Assembly: GCF_029581275.1 (NCBI RefSeq)
Contig: NZ_CP120742.1
Span: 5,270,501 to 5,334,500 of the forward strand
Direction: 5' to 3'
DNA from: Micromonospora sp. WMMD1155
GTDB taxonomy: Bacteria > Actinomycetota > Actinomycetes > Mycobacteriales > Micromonosporaceae
Length of the DNA: 64,000 bases
Below the pieces are notes generated by a model. It was not told where the DNA came from. It ran no database searches and was given only the letters and a program-made list of their open reading frames with translations. The translations under genes were made by a program, and so were the position numbers. How positions within the stretch are numbered: the first letter of the stretch is position 1; every line of letters begins with the position of its first letter. Shown piece by piece: positions 17,722 through 26,736 of this stretch.

Positions 17722-18247
17722 TCCGGTCGCCCGGTTCCGGGTGGGCTACGGGTCGTCCCTGCGGCACCTGGTTGTCATGATCGCCTGCTTCGCGCTCGCC
17801 GGGTGGGTCGTACTTCGACTCGCCGGAGAGCCGTCGGCCGGCCGGATGCTGCTCTGGTTCGTCGGCGCGGCGATCGCCCACGATCTCGTGCTCTTTCCGA
17901 TCTACGCGTCGGCCGACCGGGCACTGAAATCTGCTGTCGGGCGTCGGCGCAGAGCCGGCGTGGCCGGTTCGCGTCTCCGGGCGTCGGCGGCGGGGGATGG
18001 GTCAGCCCCTCCGTCTCCGCTGAATCACGTTCGGGTGCCGGCACTCGCCGCCGGACTGCTGTTCCTCGTCTATCTCCCCGGCATTCTGCGACAGGGACGG
18101 GCGACCTATCTCGACGCCACCGGTCAGGACCAACAGCCATATCTCTGCCGGTGGCTGGTGATCACCGGCGCGCTGTTTCTGCTCAGCGGCATCTCGTACG
18201 CGGCTCGACGAATCCAATGGCGACGGCGCGTGGGGCTGGCGCGTTGA
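17714..18247 (+). CDS. Small membrane protein of the molybdoenzyme operon
   Basis: 177 residues with two TM helices in the N-terminal half (about 18-38 and 43-65), a basic cytosolic loop (about 70-108), and two more TM helices (108-128, 145-165). No catalytic motif is recognised. Its start overlaps the end of the molybdopterin oxidoreductase by 8 bases, which suggests translational coupling and a role as an accessory membrane partner. Function unknown. Confidence 0.78.
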   Translation: MADPVARFRVGYGSSLRHLVVMIACFALAGWVVLRLAGEPSAGRMLLWFVGAAIAHDLVLFPIYASADRALKSAVGRRRRAGVAGSRLRASAAGDGSAPPSPLNHVRVPALAAGLLFLVYLPGILRQGRATYLDATGQDQQPYLCRWLVITGALFLLSGISYAARRIQWRRRVGLAR

Positions 18248-18288
18248 GCAGGTCGATAGCGTCACCGTCCCGACGGAGGCAACAGAGT

Positions 18289-19107
18289 ATGTCCGGGTCA
18301 ACCACGCTGCCCCGTGCCGAGGTGGGCGTGATCGGTGGCAGCGGCCTCTACCAGTTGGTGGACGGGGGCACGTCGATCGAGGTGTCGACCCCGTACGGCC
18401 GCCCGTCCGAGGCGGTCACCGTCGGTGAGGTCCACGGTCGTACGGTGGCTTTCCTGCCCCGGCACGGCGCCGACCACCGGTTCCCACCGCACCGGATCAA
18501 CTACCGGGCCAACCTCTGGGCACTCCGAACGCTCGGCGTACGCCAGGTCCTGGCACCGTGCGCGGTCGGGTCGCTGACCCCGGTGCTGGCACCCGGCACG
18601 CTCGTCCTCCCGGACCAGTTGGTCGACCGGACCAGCGGCCGATCCGCCAGCTACTTCGACGACGGTGCCGTCCACGTCTCGTTCGCCGACCCGTACTGCG
18701 CCAACGGGCGTGCGACGGTCGCCGCCGCCGCCCGCAGCCTCGGACTCGAACCGGTGGTCGGCGCGACGATGGTCGTCGTGCAGGGCCCTCGCTTCTCCAC
18801 CCGCGCGGAGTCGCAGTGGTACGCCCGCCAGGGCTGGCAGTTGATCAACATGACCGGGCACCCGGAAGCGGTTCTCGCACGTGAGCTGGAGCTGTGCTAC
18901 ACCCCCGTCGCACTGGTGACCGACCTCGACGCGGGGCTCGACGCGGCCGGCGCCGTCAGTCACGCCGAGGTGCTGCGCATCTTCGGCAAGAACGTCGAGC
19001 GACTACGCGAGGTGCTGTATCAATCGGTGCCGACGCTACCCGACCCGGCCGGCTGCGCCTGCGGGCGGGGACACGAAGGCGTCCCGCTTCCGATCGCCCT
19101 CCCCTGA
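18289..19107 (+). CDS. mtnP: S-methyl-5'-thioadenosine phosphorylase-family protein
   Basis: 272 residues, purine nucleoside phosphorylase fold, MTAP subfamily. Signatures are VGVIGGSGLYQL (phosphate-binding), RHGADHRFPPHRINYRANLWAL, VVVQGPRFSTRAESQWY, INMTGHPEAVLARELELCY and LVTDLDAG. It would cleave 5'-methylthioadenosine to adenine and methylthioribose-1-phosphate in methionine salvage. ATG 18289 follows CGGAGG; the frame is open far upstream inside the previous gene. A Cys pair near the end (CACGRGHEG) is a minor extension. Substrate may also be inosine- or guanosine-type nucleosides in some relatives. Confidence 0.9.
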   Translation: MSGSTTLPRAEVGVIGGSGLYQLVDGGTSIEVSTPYGRPSEAVTVGEVHGRTVAFLPRHGADHRFPPHRINYRANLWALRTLGVRQVLAPCAVGSLTPVLAPGTLVLPDQLVDRTSGRSASYFDDGAVHVSFADPYCANGRATVAAAARSLGLEPVVGATMVVVQGPRFSTRAESQWYARQGWQLINMTGHPEAVLARELELCYTPVALVTDLDAGLDAAGAVSHAEVLRIFGKNVERLREVLYQSVPTLPDPAGCACGRGHEGVPLPIALP

Positions 19108-19189
19108 CCGACGGTGAAGGTCCTTCCCAGTGGCCAGGTTGTGATCGGGTCCGCCGCTACCTGCGGCCGCACGCCGGTAGGTCCGGCGA

Positions 19190-19991
19190 TCAGTAGGCGA
19201 TGTCGCTCATCTGCGCTCGTAGCTTGACGAGTGCGCGAGCCAGCAGGCGCGACACGTGCATCTGCGAGACGCCGACCTGGTCGGCGATCTCACTCTGGGT
19301 CTGGTTGCCGTAGAAGCGCAGGGTGAGGATCTTCTGCTCCCGCTCGTCGAGCGTGGCCAGCGCGGGACCGAGGGTCACCCGTAGTTCGGCCTTGGCGAGC
19401 TCGGTGTCGTCGCCGCCCAGCATCTCGCCCAGTTCGGTGCCGCGTTCGCCGTCGCCGACGGGGGTGGACAACGATATGGCGTTGTACGCGCGGGCGCCTT
19501 CGAGGCCTTCGAGGACCTCTTCCTCGGTGAGCTTGAGGTGCGCGGCGATGTCGGCGACGGTCGGCGAACGCCCCAGCGTCTGCAGCAGGGCGTTGTTGGC
19601 GTCCGAGATCGCCAGGCGCATCTCCTGCAGGCGGCGGGGCACCCGGATGTCCCAGGTGCGGTCCCGGAAGTGACGCTTGAGTTCCCCGACGATGGTGGGG
19701 ATCGCGTACCCGGCGAAGTCCACCCCGCGCGACGGGTCGAACTTGTCCACTGCCTTGATCAGGCCCAACGCCGCGGTCTGTGTCAGGTCTCCGGTGGGTT
19801 CGCCGCGCCCGCTGTAGCGGCGGGAGATGGTTGGCCAGCGGCAGCCACGCCTCGATCGCCCGGTCCCGAAGGGCGTCCCGCGACGGGTGACCGACGGGCG
19901 TCGACGCCATCGCGAGGAGCAACGTCGTGGCGGCCGCGGTCTCCTCGGTGCGGGTGCTCGTCGGCGCGGGCCGGTCGGTGGTGATCGTCAT
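19190..19991 (-). pseudogene. SigB/SigF-type RNA polymerase sigma factor with one frameshift
   Basis: ATG 19991 gives MTITTDRPAPTSTRTEETAAA..., then ALRDRAIEAWLPLANHL, the region 1.2/2 start of group 3 sigma factors. At about 19826 the frame changes (net +1 or -2) and RRYSGRGEPTGDLTQTAALGLIKAVDKFDPSRG continues in a new frame. The rest is intact: region 3 (LQEMRLAISDANNALLQTLGRSPTVADIAAHL) and region 4 (ALATLDEREQKILTLRFYGNQTQSEIADQVGVSQMHVSRLLARAL), ending at 19190. Without the shift it would be a normal stress/sporulation sigma factor of about 267 residues. The internal ATG 19768 product lacks most of region 2. It could be a sequencing error. Confidence 0.8.
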
Positions 19992-20136
19992 GCTGGTTCC
20001 TCCGCATCGCACCGGCCGGGCTCCGCTGGTCGGCGCCAACCGTATGAGCAGAGGTAGATGAACAGGCCCCGAATCCCTAGCCGAAAGGTTGAGGTTTCGC
20101 AGTTCAGCGGATCGGGCTTGGCGTGACGCTCGGGCC

Positions 20137-20385
20137 ATGACCGATGTCGCACCCTGGAGCCGATCGACCAGCCTCCTGCCCCCGCATCTGCCACATGTGC
20201 CCGGCGTCGACATAGCCGTGCGGTCCCGCCGCGGCGCCGGTGGCACCGCCGAGGTCCTCGGTGACTTCTACGACGTCCTCCCATCAGCGCGCGACACCTG
20301 GGCCGTCGTCGTGGACGACGTGTGCGGCAAGGGTCCCTCGGACCCCTCCAGACGCCCGCACGGCATGACCTGCCGGCGCACCTGA
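20137..20385 (+). pseudogene. Truncated SpoIIE phosphatase fragment
   Basis: 82 residues that match only the beginning of a SpoIIE/PP2C domain: SLLPPHLPHVPGVDIAV, GGTAEVLGDFYDVLPS and WAVVVDDVCGKGPSD. Reading then ends after unrelated residues, so the remaining roughly 150 residues of the domain and the second half of the metal site are gone. The break lies right after the GKG motif. It is divergent from the frameshifted sigma factor; both may be remnants of a partner-switching locus. Confidence 0.65.
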
Positions 20386-20532
20386 CTCGGGGGCAATCCC
20401 GGCGGTCGCGGCGTGGCGGCGGCCGGGGCTGACGAACGGGTTACCGCTTCCGATGTTCGGCAACGGTCTCGGCGTCATGTCAGCCGGACGCTGACCTGGA
20501 TGCCGGACAGGAATGCCGACGACGATGGGGGT

Positions 20533-21459
20533 ATGACAAGCGACATCGCCCTCCTCACCGAGGACCTGACCAAGTTCTACGGTCAGCGCCGCGGCATCGA
20601 GGGGCTCAGCCTGGAGGTTCGCACCGGGGAGGTGGTGGGATTCCTTGGTCCGAACGGTGCAGGTAAGACCACCACGATCCGGCTGCTGTTGGACTTCCTG
20701 CGTCCCACTCGCGGATACGCCACTGTGCTCGGGCTCGATCCGCGCAGGGACAAGGCCGCCTTGCACCGTCAGATCGGCTACCTGCCCGGCGAGCTTGTGT
20801 TTTCCGGGCGGGACAAGGCGGAAGACCTGCTGCGGTTCTTCGCCGCGGCTCGCGGTGGCGTGCCCTGGTCGCAGGTGACCGACCTCGCGGAGCGGCTCGA
20901 GCTGGACCTCTCGCGATCGGTACGGACGATGAGTAAGGGCAACAAACAGAAGGTCGGGTTGGTGCAGGCGTTCATGCATCGGCCGGCGGTGCTGGTCCTG
21001 GATGAGCCGACCAGTGGGCTGGATCCACTCATGCAGCAGGAGTTCCTGGCCATGGTCCGCGACGCCAGTGGTGCTGGGCAGACCGTCTTCATGTCCTCTC
21101 ACGTGCTCGCCGAGGTGCAGCAGGCGGCCGACCGGGTCGCCATTGTGCGGGACGGCCAGTTGGCCGCGGTCGAGCGGGTTGAGTCGCTGGGAAAGCGGGC
21201 GGTCCGTGCCGTCGAGATTCATTTCGATGACCCTGTGGACCCGGCGGAGTTCAGCGTCCTGCCCGGAGTCAGTGACGTGGTGGTGTCCGGGCCGGTGCTG
21301 AAATGCACTGTCGACGGCCGTATCGACCCGCTGATCAAGGCGGCGGCTCGTCACGATGTCGTGGACATGTTGTCGGCCGAACCCGACCTGGAAGAGACGT
21401 TCCTGTCGTTCTACTACCACGGGGAAGGAGCCGGCGATGCTTCCCGCGCTGGTGCGTAA
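20533..21459 (+). CDS. ABC transporter ATP-binding protein
   Basis: 308 residues. Walker A GPNGAGKTTT, Q-loop IGYLPGEL, signature MSKGNKQKVGL, Walker B VLVLDEPTSGLD and the H-loop SSHVLAEV are all present. The last 90 residues form a C-terminal domain typical of drug/antibiotic ABC-2 exporters. ATG 20533 has GGGGG just upstream. It overlaps the permease gene by 23 bases, so the two form an exporter. A PucR regulator follows. Substrate unknown. Confidence 0.93.
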   Translation: MTSDIALLTEDLTKFYGQRRGIEGLSLEVRTGEVVGFLGPNGAGKTTTIRLLLDFLRPTRGYATVLGLDPRRDKAALHRQIGYLPGELVFSGRDKAEDLLRFFAAARGGVPWSQVTDLAERLELDLSRSVRTMSKGNKQKVGLVQAFMHRPAVLVLDEPTSGLDPLMQQEFLAMVRDASGAGQTVFMSSHVLAEVQQAADRVAIVRDGQLAAVERVESLGKRAVRAVEIHFDDPVDPAEFSVLPGVSDVVVSGPVLKCTVDGRIDPLIKAAARHDVVDMLSAEPDLEETFLSFYYHGEGAGDASRAGA

Positions 21460-22225
21460 GACCTGGCGGGACGACCGCCTGGCATTGATCGGGTGGGCCG
21501 GCGGCGTCGCCGCTTTCACCGCCATCTACACCTCGTTCTACAGCCAGTTCCAGGGAGCCGCGGAGCTGAAGCAGGACGCGCTGCCCCAGGGCATGTTGGA
21601 CTTCCTCGGCATCGCGGACATGCTGTCACCGGCCGGCTATCTGCAGGCGACCATCTTCAGCCTGGTCGGCCCCCTGCTGGTCCTGATGTGCGCCATCACG
21701 CTGGCGGCCCGCACGATCGCTCGACCGGAGGAGGACGGTGGCATGGAGTTGATGCTGGCGAACCCGGTTTCGCGCGCCGCTTTCGCCTGGCAACGGGTGG
21801 CCGCCTCCGGGAGCGCGGTCACCGGGATCGCCGCCATCCCCGGGCTGCTGTTGATGATCATCGTTCCCTGGATCGGCATGGACATCGCTCTGTCCAACGT
21901 CGCCGCCGCGTCCGCCGGCCTGGTCGCCCTGGTGTGGAGCTTCGCCGGCGTCGCCTTCCTCGTTGGCGCCGCCACCGGAAGACGGGCCGCCGTCCTCGCG
22001 ATCACCGGCGGCCTTGCCGTGGCCACCTACATGGCCAACGCCATCGGCGGCATGCTCGACGGGTGGCACTGGGTGCGCTGGCTCTCACCGTTCCACTACT
22101 TCATCGGCACCGACCCGCTGCACACCGGCTGGCACCCGACCGAGCTTCTCACCCTCGTGCTCCTCGGCGCCGCAACCACGATCGCCGGAGTCACCGTGTT
22201 CGATCGCCGCGATATCGGTGTGTAG
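21437..22225 (+). CDS. ABC-2 type transporter permease
   Basis: 262 residues with six predicted TM helices: about 15-35, 65-88, 112-136, 142-162, 172-195 and 238-258. The loop after the second helix holds IARPEEDGGMELMLANPVSRAAF, the usual coupling-helix region of ABC-2 permeases. GGAAGGAG precedes ATG 21437 inside the ATPase gene. It pairs with the upstream ATPase. The nearby PucR gene starts 60 bases downstream. Confidence 0.9.
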   Translation: MLPALVRKTWRDDRLALIGWAGGVAAFTAIYTSFYSQFQGAAELKQDALPQGMLDFLGIADMLSPAGYLQATIFSLVGPLLVLMCAITLAARTIARPEEDGGMELMLANPVSRAAFAWQRVAASGSAVTGIAAIPGLLLMIIVPWIGMDIALSNVAAASAGLVALVWSFAGVAFLVGAATGRRAAVLAITGGLAVATYMANAIGGMLDGWHWVRWLSPFHYFIGTDPLHTGWHPTELLTLVLLGAATTIAGVTVFDRRDIGV

Positions 22226-22285
22226 ACCTGAGGCTGTCGGCCGCCGTGCACCGGCCGCCATCAGCACGCCGACGAGGAACAGCCC

Positions 22286-23335
22286 GTGAACGACGCCAAT
22301 TGGCTGGTGGCCAACTGCCAGGATCTGCTGTACGTCGCGGCCAGTGCCCGGCGTCAGGCAGCGATCAACCTGGGTGCCCGCGCAGCAGATGAGGGGTTGA
22401 CGCTACGCGAGCTCGTTATCGCTCTGCTGGATGCCACGAATGCCCGCTGGAGCGCCACCCCGGCCGAGCCGGCCGACGCGGCCGCCGCCGTGCACTCCCG
22501 CGCCGGGGCTCTGTTGGACACCGCCCGTGCGCTGCTCACCGCAGCTATCGACGGCTACAACCGGCAGAACCGTGCCGAACTGGATCGCCACGACAACGAT
22601 CGTGCCGATTTCGTCAACGACCTACTCACCGGCCGCGCCGACCCGGGCGGTCTGGCCGAGCGCGCACACCGTTACGGCATCCGCCTGTCGGCCACCCACA
22701 CCGTCCTCATCGCCCGTGCGGCCGGCCTGACTCCCGGCATCGCGCACCGCATCGATGCCGCGCTGGCCTCCAGGTTCGGCGAGGGCAACACCCTCACCAC
22801 CCTTCGCGACGGCGACGTGGTCTGCATCAGCGCCGGCGGCCTACGCGGCATCGCGGCCGAACTCGCCCACCTGCTCCTGACCGAACTCGGCGCTGGGAAC
22901 TGGCAGATCGCCGTCGGCCGCACCCACCCGGGGGTGCACGGCCTGGCCACGTCTCTCGACGAGGCCCGCCACACCCTCGACTACGCCGTCCGGCTCGGCT
23001 TCACCACGCCCATACTCAATGCCGCCGACCTGCTGGTGTTCCCGGTGCTGTTGCGTGACCGGGACGCCATCACCGACCTGGTGACCACGGTCCTCGGGCC
23101 ACTGACCACGGCTCGGGGCGGTGCCGAATCGTACCTGGAGACCCTGACCGTGCTCTTCGAAAACCAGGGCAACCAGACCGCGGCCGCCCGGCAGCTGCAC
23201 CTGTCTGTCCGCGCGATCACCTACCGACTCGAGCGCATCCGGGACCTGACCGGCTACCACCCCGGCGAGCCGACCCAACGCTTCACACTGCAGACAGCCG
23301 TTCTCGGCGCTCGACTGCTCGGCTGGCCGCCATAG
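22286..23335 (+). CDS. PucR/CdaR-family helix-turn-helix regulator
   Basis: 349 residues. A central GGDEF-like regulatory domain (about 115-245, RYGIRLSATHTVLIARAAGL) is followed by a PucR C-terminal HTH: YLETLTVLFENQGNQTAAARQLHLSVRAITYRLERIRDLTG. Members activate transport or catabolic genes in response to metabolites. GTG 22286 follows GAGGA. It is co-directional with the ABC exporter 60 bases upstream and may control it. A strong terminator hairpin follows at 23407. Confidence 0.88.
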   Translation: MNDANWLVANCQDLLYVAASARRQAAINLGARAADEGLTLRELVIALLDATNARWSATPAEPADAAAAVHSRAGALLDTARALLTAAIDGYNRQNRAELDRHDNDRADFVNDLLTGRADPGGLAERAHRYGIRLSATHTVLIARAAGLTPGIAHRIDAALASRFGEGNTLTTLRDGDVVCISAGGLRGIAAELAHLLLTELGAGNWQIAVGRTHPGVHGLATSLDEARHTLDYAVRLGFTTPILNAADLLVFPVLLRDRDAITDLVTTVLGPLTTARGGAESYLETLTVLFENQGNQTAAARQLHLSVRAITYRLERIRDLTGYHPGEPTQRFTLQTAVLGARLLGWPP

Positions 23336-23406
23336 CCCAGGTCGGCGACGCCGACCGGGGCCAGCCCATCGGAGTCGGCGGCCACGGCAGCGCACTGATC
23401 GATCGC

Positions 23407-23449
23407 GACACGCGGTGGGCGGGGAGGTTGACCCCGCCCACCGCGTGTC
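23407..23449 (+). terminator. Strong 18-bp hairpin after the PucR gene
   Basis: A perfect inverted repeat: GACACGCGGTGGGCGGGG (23407-23424), loop of 7, and its complement (23432-23449). It lies 72 bases after the PucR stop and closes the ABC-PucR unit. The rest of the 290-base gap up to 23626 shows nothing else clear. Confidence 0.75.
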
Positions 23450-23626
23450 CTCGACACGTCGCCAATCCACGGCGAGGTCGCATCGCCGCGCCGACGTCTT
23501 CGGTGACGCCCTGACGTGAATGCCGGGACGGTGAGCGGGATCCGCTCGGCCTTGCGGAGTTGACCTGGCCAGAATCGAGTACGACACGAGCTGGCTGCCG
23601 TTGCCTGACAAGGGAGAGGATGAGTC

Positions 23627-24064
23627 ATGCTTCAGGCCTTCGTAGCGGAACCATCGTGCGCGGTGTGTGGGCGACCGGCAGCACACGTCGAACTCGTCGC
23701 ACCCGCTAGCCGGCCGGCGGACTGGCAGCGCTGGTCACCGCAGCAGCGCGACGCCTACACCGCTGCACGAGAGCGCCGCGACGGCCAGCAGTGGTGGCTG
23801 CTGTTCTCCGGGATCGTGGCGGGCAACGGATCCGGCAGGCCGGTGGACCTGGCAGAGGCACAACGAATCGCTGACGCCTTCACCCAGCCGTACCGGTACG
23901 CCGCCGTCGCCTCCGCGGGCTTCTACGACGACGCCGGATTCTGCGGCCAGTGCGACGCTCCGTACTGCTACCACCATTGGAACGTCTCCAGTACTGGCTA
24001 CGGACGATGCCCGCGAGGCCACGGCAAAAGCCTTGACCCACACTGGTGGCCCGACGATCTTTGA
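23627..24064 (+). CDS. Hypothetical protein with paired CxxC motifs
   Basis: 145 residues, not recognised. It has CAVCG near the N-terminus (residues 11-15) and a C-terminal cluster CGQCDAPYCYHHWN followed by YGRCPRGHGK, a likely zinc ribbon or treble clef built from six cysteines and several histidines. The middle is rich in Trp, Arg and Gln (DWQRWSPQQRDAYTAARERRDGQQWW). GGGAGAGGATGAGTC precedes the ATG. No TM or signal peptide. Neighbours are hypothetical genes, so no role is proposed. Confidence 0.7.
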   Translation: MLQAFVAEPSCAVCGRPAAHVELVAPASRPADWQRWSPQQRDAYTAARERRDGQQWWLLFSGIVAGNGSGRPVDLAEAQRIADAFTQPYRYAAVASAGFYDDAGFCGQCDAPYCYHHWNVSSTGYGRCPRGHGKSLDPHWWPDDL

Positions 24065-24128
24065 AGGCTTGCGAGCGGATCACAGTGGAAGCGCGTCCGC
24101 GCAGCTGGCGGAGGCGCCGTGGTCGCGC

Positions 24129-24635
24129 TCAGTGCGTCCAGCCGGCGGCGTGAAGGCTGTTGTGGAACCAGCCTCCTCGACTGAGCGGCTGGACGGTCTT
24201 GCCGTCGTCGAGGTCGTGCGGGAAGAGGGCCAGAACGTGGGCGAGATCCTGCTCCGCCGGTCGGGGTAACTGCAGAAGTGCCTCATCGAGGGTCAGCCCG
24301 CTTGCCTCGACGAACTCGGGATGCTTCCTGAGGTATGCCGCGACGTGATCCAATACGGCCGCGAGACGCTGGCGCAGTCGGTCGGCGTCGGGCGCGTCAC
24401 GGCTATCTTGTAGGTCGACCAGTTGCCAGGTCGGTCCGAACACCGGCACCAGTTGTGAGCCTGCCGCGTTGAAGAATTCCAGGGGCCCTCGACGGGTGTC
24501 GGTATCACCGAACCCATCCTCGATCATGTGCCGTACGTCGGAGTAGACGTGTGCGTAGGTGTCGTCGGAGGCGATGGCGACGATCGTGGTGGTCGTGTGG
24601 GGCGTGGTGACGATTGTTGTCGGAGATGCGTCCAC
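24129..24635 (-). CDS. Hypothetical soluble protein
   Basis: 168 residues, not recognised. The N-terminus is Thr-rich (TTIVTTPHTTTTIVAIA), then YAHVYSDVRHMIEDGFGDTDTRRGPLEFFNAAGSQLVPVFGP and an alpha-helical half (RLRQRLAAVLDHVAAYLRKHPEFV). GTG 24635 was chosen because GGGAGGAAA lies just upstream; the frame is open to ATG 24659, which lacks a site. It is convergent with the CxxC protein. Codon use is normal for the window. Confidence 0.65.
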   Translation of the reverse strand: MDASPTTIVTTPHTTTTIVAIASDDTYAHVYSDVRHMIEDGFGDTDTRRGPLEFFNAAGSQLVPVFGPTWQLVDLQDSRDAPDADRLRQRLAAVLDHVAAYLRKHPEFVEASGLTLDEALLQLPRPAEQDLAHVLALFPHDLDDGKTVQPLSRGGWFHNSLHAAGWTH

Positions 24636-24740
24636 TCTGCTTTCCTCCCGTACAAGCATGATGTGGAAGTTCGCCTATGCCTTCAGGCTAGGCAGTCAGG
24701 TCAACCGCTGACGTGCCGATGGGGCCTGACATCCGCTGAC

Positions 24741-24992
24741 TCACCTGCGTCGCATGATCGCGTGCAGCGTCCTGCTGCTCCCCACCTCCGTCACATCAAT
24801 GAGTTCCCACCCCATGTGGCTGAGGTAGTCGGCGGCGGCGAGTGCCTGACTGATGCCGGCCCCGCCGAGGGCATTGGCGGCCACGGCAAGGTGCCGGTGC
24901 GGGTAGGCACGTAGATCGACCAGTTGCTGCAGAACCGCCGCTGCGGTGATGGCGCGGGAGCGAGCAACAGAATCAATGGTCTCGCGGGGCAT
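24741..24992 (-). CDS. Small hypothetical protein
   Basis: 83 residues: an alpha-helical N-terminal half (SRAITAAAVLQQLVDLRAYPHRHLAVAANALGG) and a short beta-like end (WELIDVTEVGSSRTLHAIMRR). No recognised domain. It starts at ATG 24992; the ribosome-binding site is weak. It may be co-transcribed with the gene ending at 24129. Function unknown. Confidence 0.5.
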   Translation of the reverse strand: MPRETIDSVARSRAITAAAVLQQLVDLRAYPHRHLAVAANALGGAGISQALAAADYLSHMGWELIDVTEVGSSRTLHAIMRRR

Positions 24993-25049
24993 GCCACGAC
25001 GATAACGGGACGGCCTCCGCCGGCCCGACCCACGCCGTAGCTGAAGCAG

Positions 25050-25847
25050 TCACACTGTCTCCGGTGGCCCCTGGCCGACGGAGAAGCCGAGATGGGCCCC
25101 TCCGGAGGCGTCGATCACCTGGCCCGTCACCCAGCGGGCCGCCGGAGAGGCGAGGAAGGCGACCACCTCCGCGACATCCTCCGGTTCTCCAACACGGCGC
25201 AGGGCCGACAGGCCGGTCACGGCCTCGCGGAGCGCCGGCTGGGCGTCGAACCACGCCGCGTTGACCTCGGTGGCGGTGGTGCCGGGCATCACCGCGTTCA
25301 CCGTGATACCCCGGGCGCCGAGTTCCTGCGCCAACGTGACGCTGAACGTGTTGATCGCGCCCTTCGTCATGGCGTACACAAGCGTGTCCGGTATCGCGAT
25401 CCGGGTGGCGACCGACGAGACGTTGACGATCCGGCCGCCGTCCCGAAGCCGGTCCACGCCATGCTGAACCACGAAGAACGGCGCCTTGACGTTGATCGCG
25501 AACAACTCGTCGAAATCGTCCGGCCGCGCGGTGGCCAACGTCGGCGTGGCCCCGCCGATCGCCGCGTTGTTCACCAGCACGTCGACGCCAGGCCGTACGC
25601 CACGCTCGGCCAGACCGGCCTCCACACCCGCCCAGAGCCGATCCGCGTCACCGGCGACGCCAAGCCGCGCGCCGACCGCGAACGCCGCGCCGCCCGCCTC
25701 GGTGATCTGCGCAACGGTTTCCTCGGCACCCGACCCGTCCGTGCCGTAGTGCACTGCGACCAGTGATCCGTCCCCGGCGAGACGCTTGGCGATCGCGCGA
25801 CCGATGCCCCGGCTCGCGCCGGTGACAAGACTGGTAGTGCCATCCAT
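25050..25847 (-). CDS. Short-chain dehydrogenase/reductase
   Basis: 265 residues, classical SDR. Cofactor motif TGASRGIGRAIA at the N-terminus, VLVNNAAIGG, catalytic Ser in IVNVSSVATR and YAMTKGAINTFSVTLAQEL (YxxxK), then NAVMPGTTATE and TGQVIDASGG. It is probably NADP(H)-dependent and similar to 3-oxoacyl-ACP-reductase-like enzymes; the substrate is not predictable. The start at 25847 gives MDGTTSLVTG. A divergent TetR gene starts 152 bases away, so it is probably controlled by that repressor. Confidence 0.9.
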   Translation of the reverse strand: MDGTTSLVTGASRGIGRAIAKRLAGDGSLVAVHYGTDGSGAEETVAQITEAGGAAFAVGARLGVAGDADRLWAGVEAGLAERGVRPGVDVLVNNAAIGGATPTLATARPDDFDELFAINVKAPFFVVQHGVDRLRDGGRIVNVSSVATRIAIPDTLVYAMTKGAINTFSVTLAQELGARGITVNAVMPGTTATEVNAAWFDAQPALREAVTGLSALRRVGEPEDVAEVVAFLASPAARWVTGQVIDASGGAHLGFSVGQGPPETV

Positions 25848-25998
25848 CGTTCTCAACTTTTGTCTCCTGCTCCTCGTATCGGGCGACCGGACCGACCATC
25901 CGGCCCCGGTTGGCCGAGCCGCAACGCAGTGAGAGAAGACAACGTCCGGTTGCCGCACTTCCGCCCGCCGGGGAGGGCTGCGCGCGTACGCTCGTCCG

Positions 25999-26544
25999 AT
26001 GCGCTGGGACGCCGAGGAGAAGCGACAGCGGATCCTGGCCGCGGCACGGCGCGCCTTCGCCGAGAAGGGTGCGGACGTCACGGTGGCTCGGATCGCGCGC
26101 GATGCCGGCGTGTCCGTCGCCACCGTCTACCGGCGTTTCCCCACCCGCGACCGCCTCATCGCCGACGCTTACGCCGATCAGTGGAACGACTGCGCGACCA
26201 TGCACGCCGCAGCCCTGCGTGACCCCGATCCGGCGCGTGCGCTGCGGGAGCTGATCCGAACGCTCTGCGCGTACCAGTTGCGGGACCGGGGTTTCACCAG
26301 GGCGTACGTCGATGCGGTGGTCGCCGGGCACGGGCTCGACCACGAGCGGCAGGAGACCGAACGCGTCATCGCCCGGCTCCTGGAACAGGCGCAGGCGGCC
26401 GGGACCGTCCGGGCCGATCTGACCGTCGCCGACTTCCGGCTACTGATCGCCGCCCACCACGGCGTCGTCCTGGCCGCCGGCCCCGACGCCGCAGCGGATT
26501 CTCAGCGCTACCTGTCACTGATGCTGCGTTCGCTCCAGTCATGA
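25999..26544 (+). CDS. TetR-family transcriptional regulator
   Basis: 181 residues. The HTH is EKRQRILAAARRAFAEKGADVTVARIARDAGVSVATVYRRFPTRDRLI; the C-terminal ligand domain is all-helical (QDRGFTRAY-like region, VIARLLEQAQAAGTVRADLTV). It is divergent from the SDR gene at 25847, the usual arrangement for a TetR repressor and its target. I did not find a clean palindrome in the 150-base intergenic region. Confidence 0.9.
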   Translation: MRWDAEEKRQRILAAARRAFAEKGADVTVARIARDAGVSVATVYRRFPTRDRLIADAYADQWNDCATMHAAALRDPDPARALRELIRTLCAYQLRDRGFTRAYVDAVVAGHGLDHERQETERVIARLLEQAQAAGTVRADLTVADFRLLIAAHHGVVLAAGPDAAADSQRYLSLMLRSLQS

Positions 26545-26736
26545 CAACGGGTGCGCCGCAGCAATGTCGCTCGTCATCGCCGTCGTCATCGCCGCCTGGA
26601 ACGTCAGCCGGCTGGCGGCGCCGAGCGTCGTGCCACGCGTGAACCTGAAACGCTGAACCCGGCACCGGCCCGCACGTCGGCCGGCACCCCCGAGCGGGCC
26701 ATGCCGGCGCGCATCATCGGGGATAGGGTGCCGCGC

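Noticed and set aside
24065..24128. Search for a tRNA or small RNA in short intergenic gaps
   Set aside because: No cloverleaf or conserved RNA motif could be drawn here or in other gaps.
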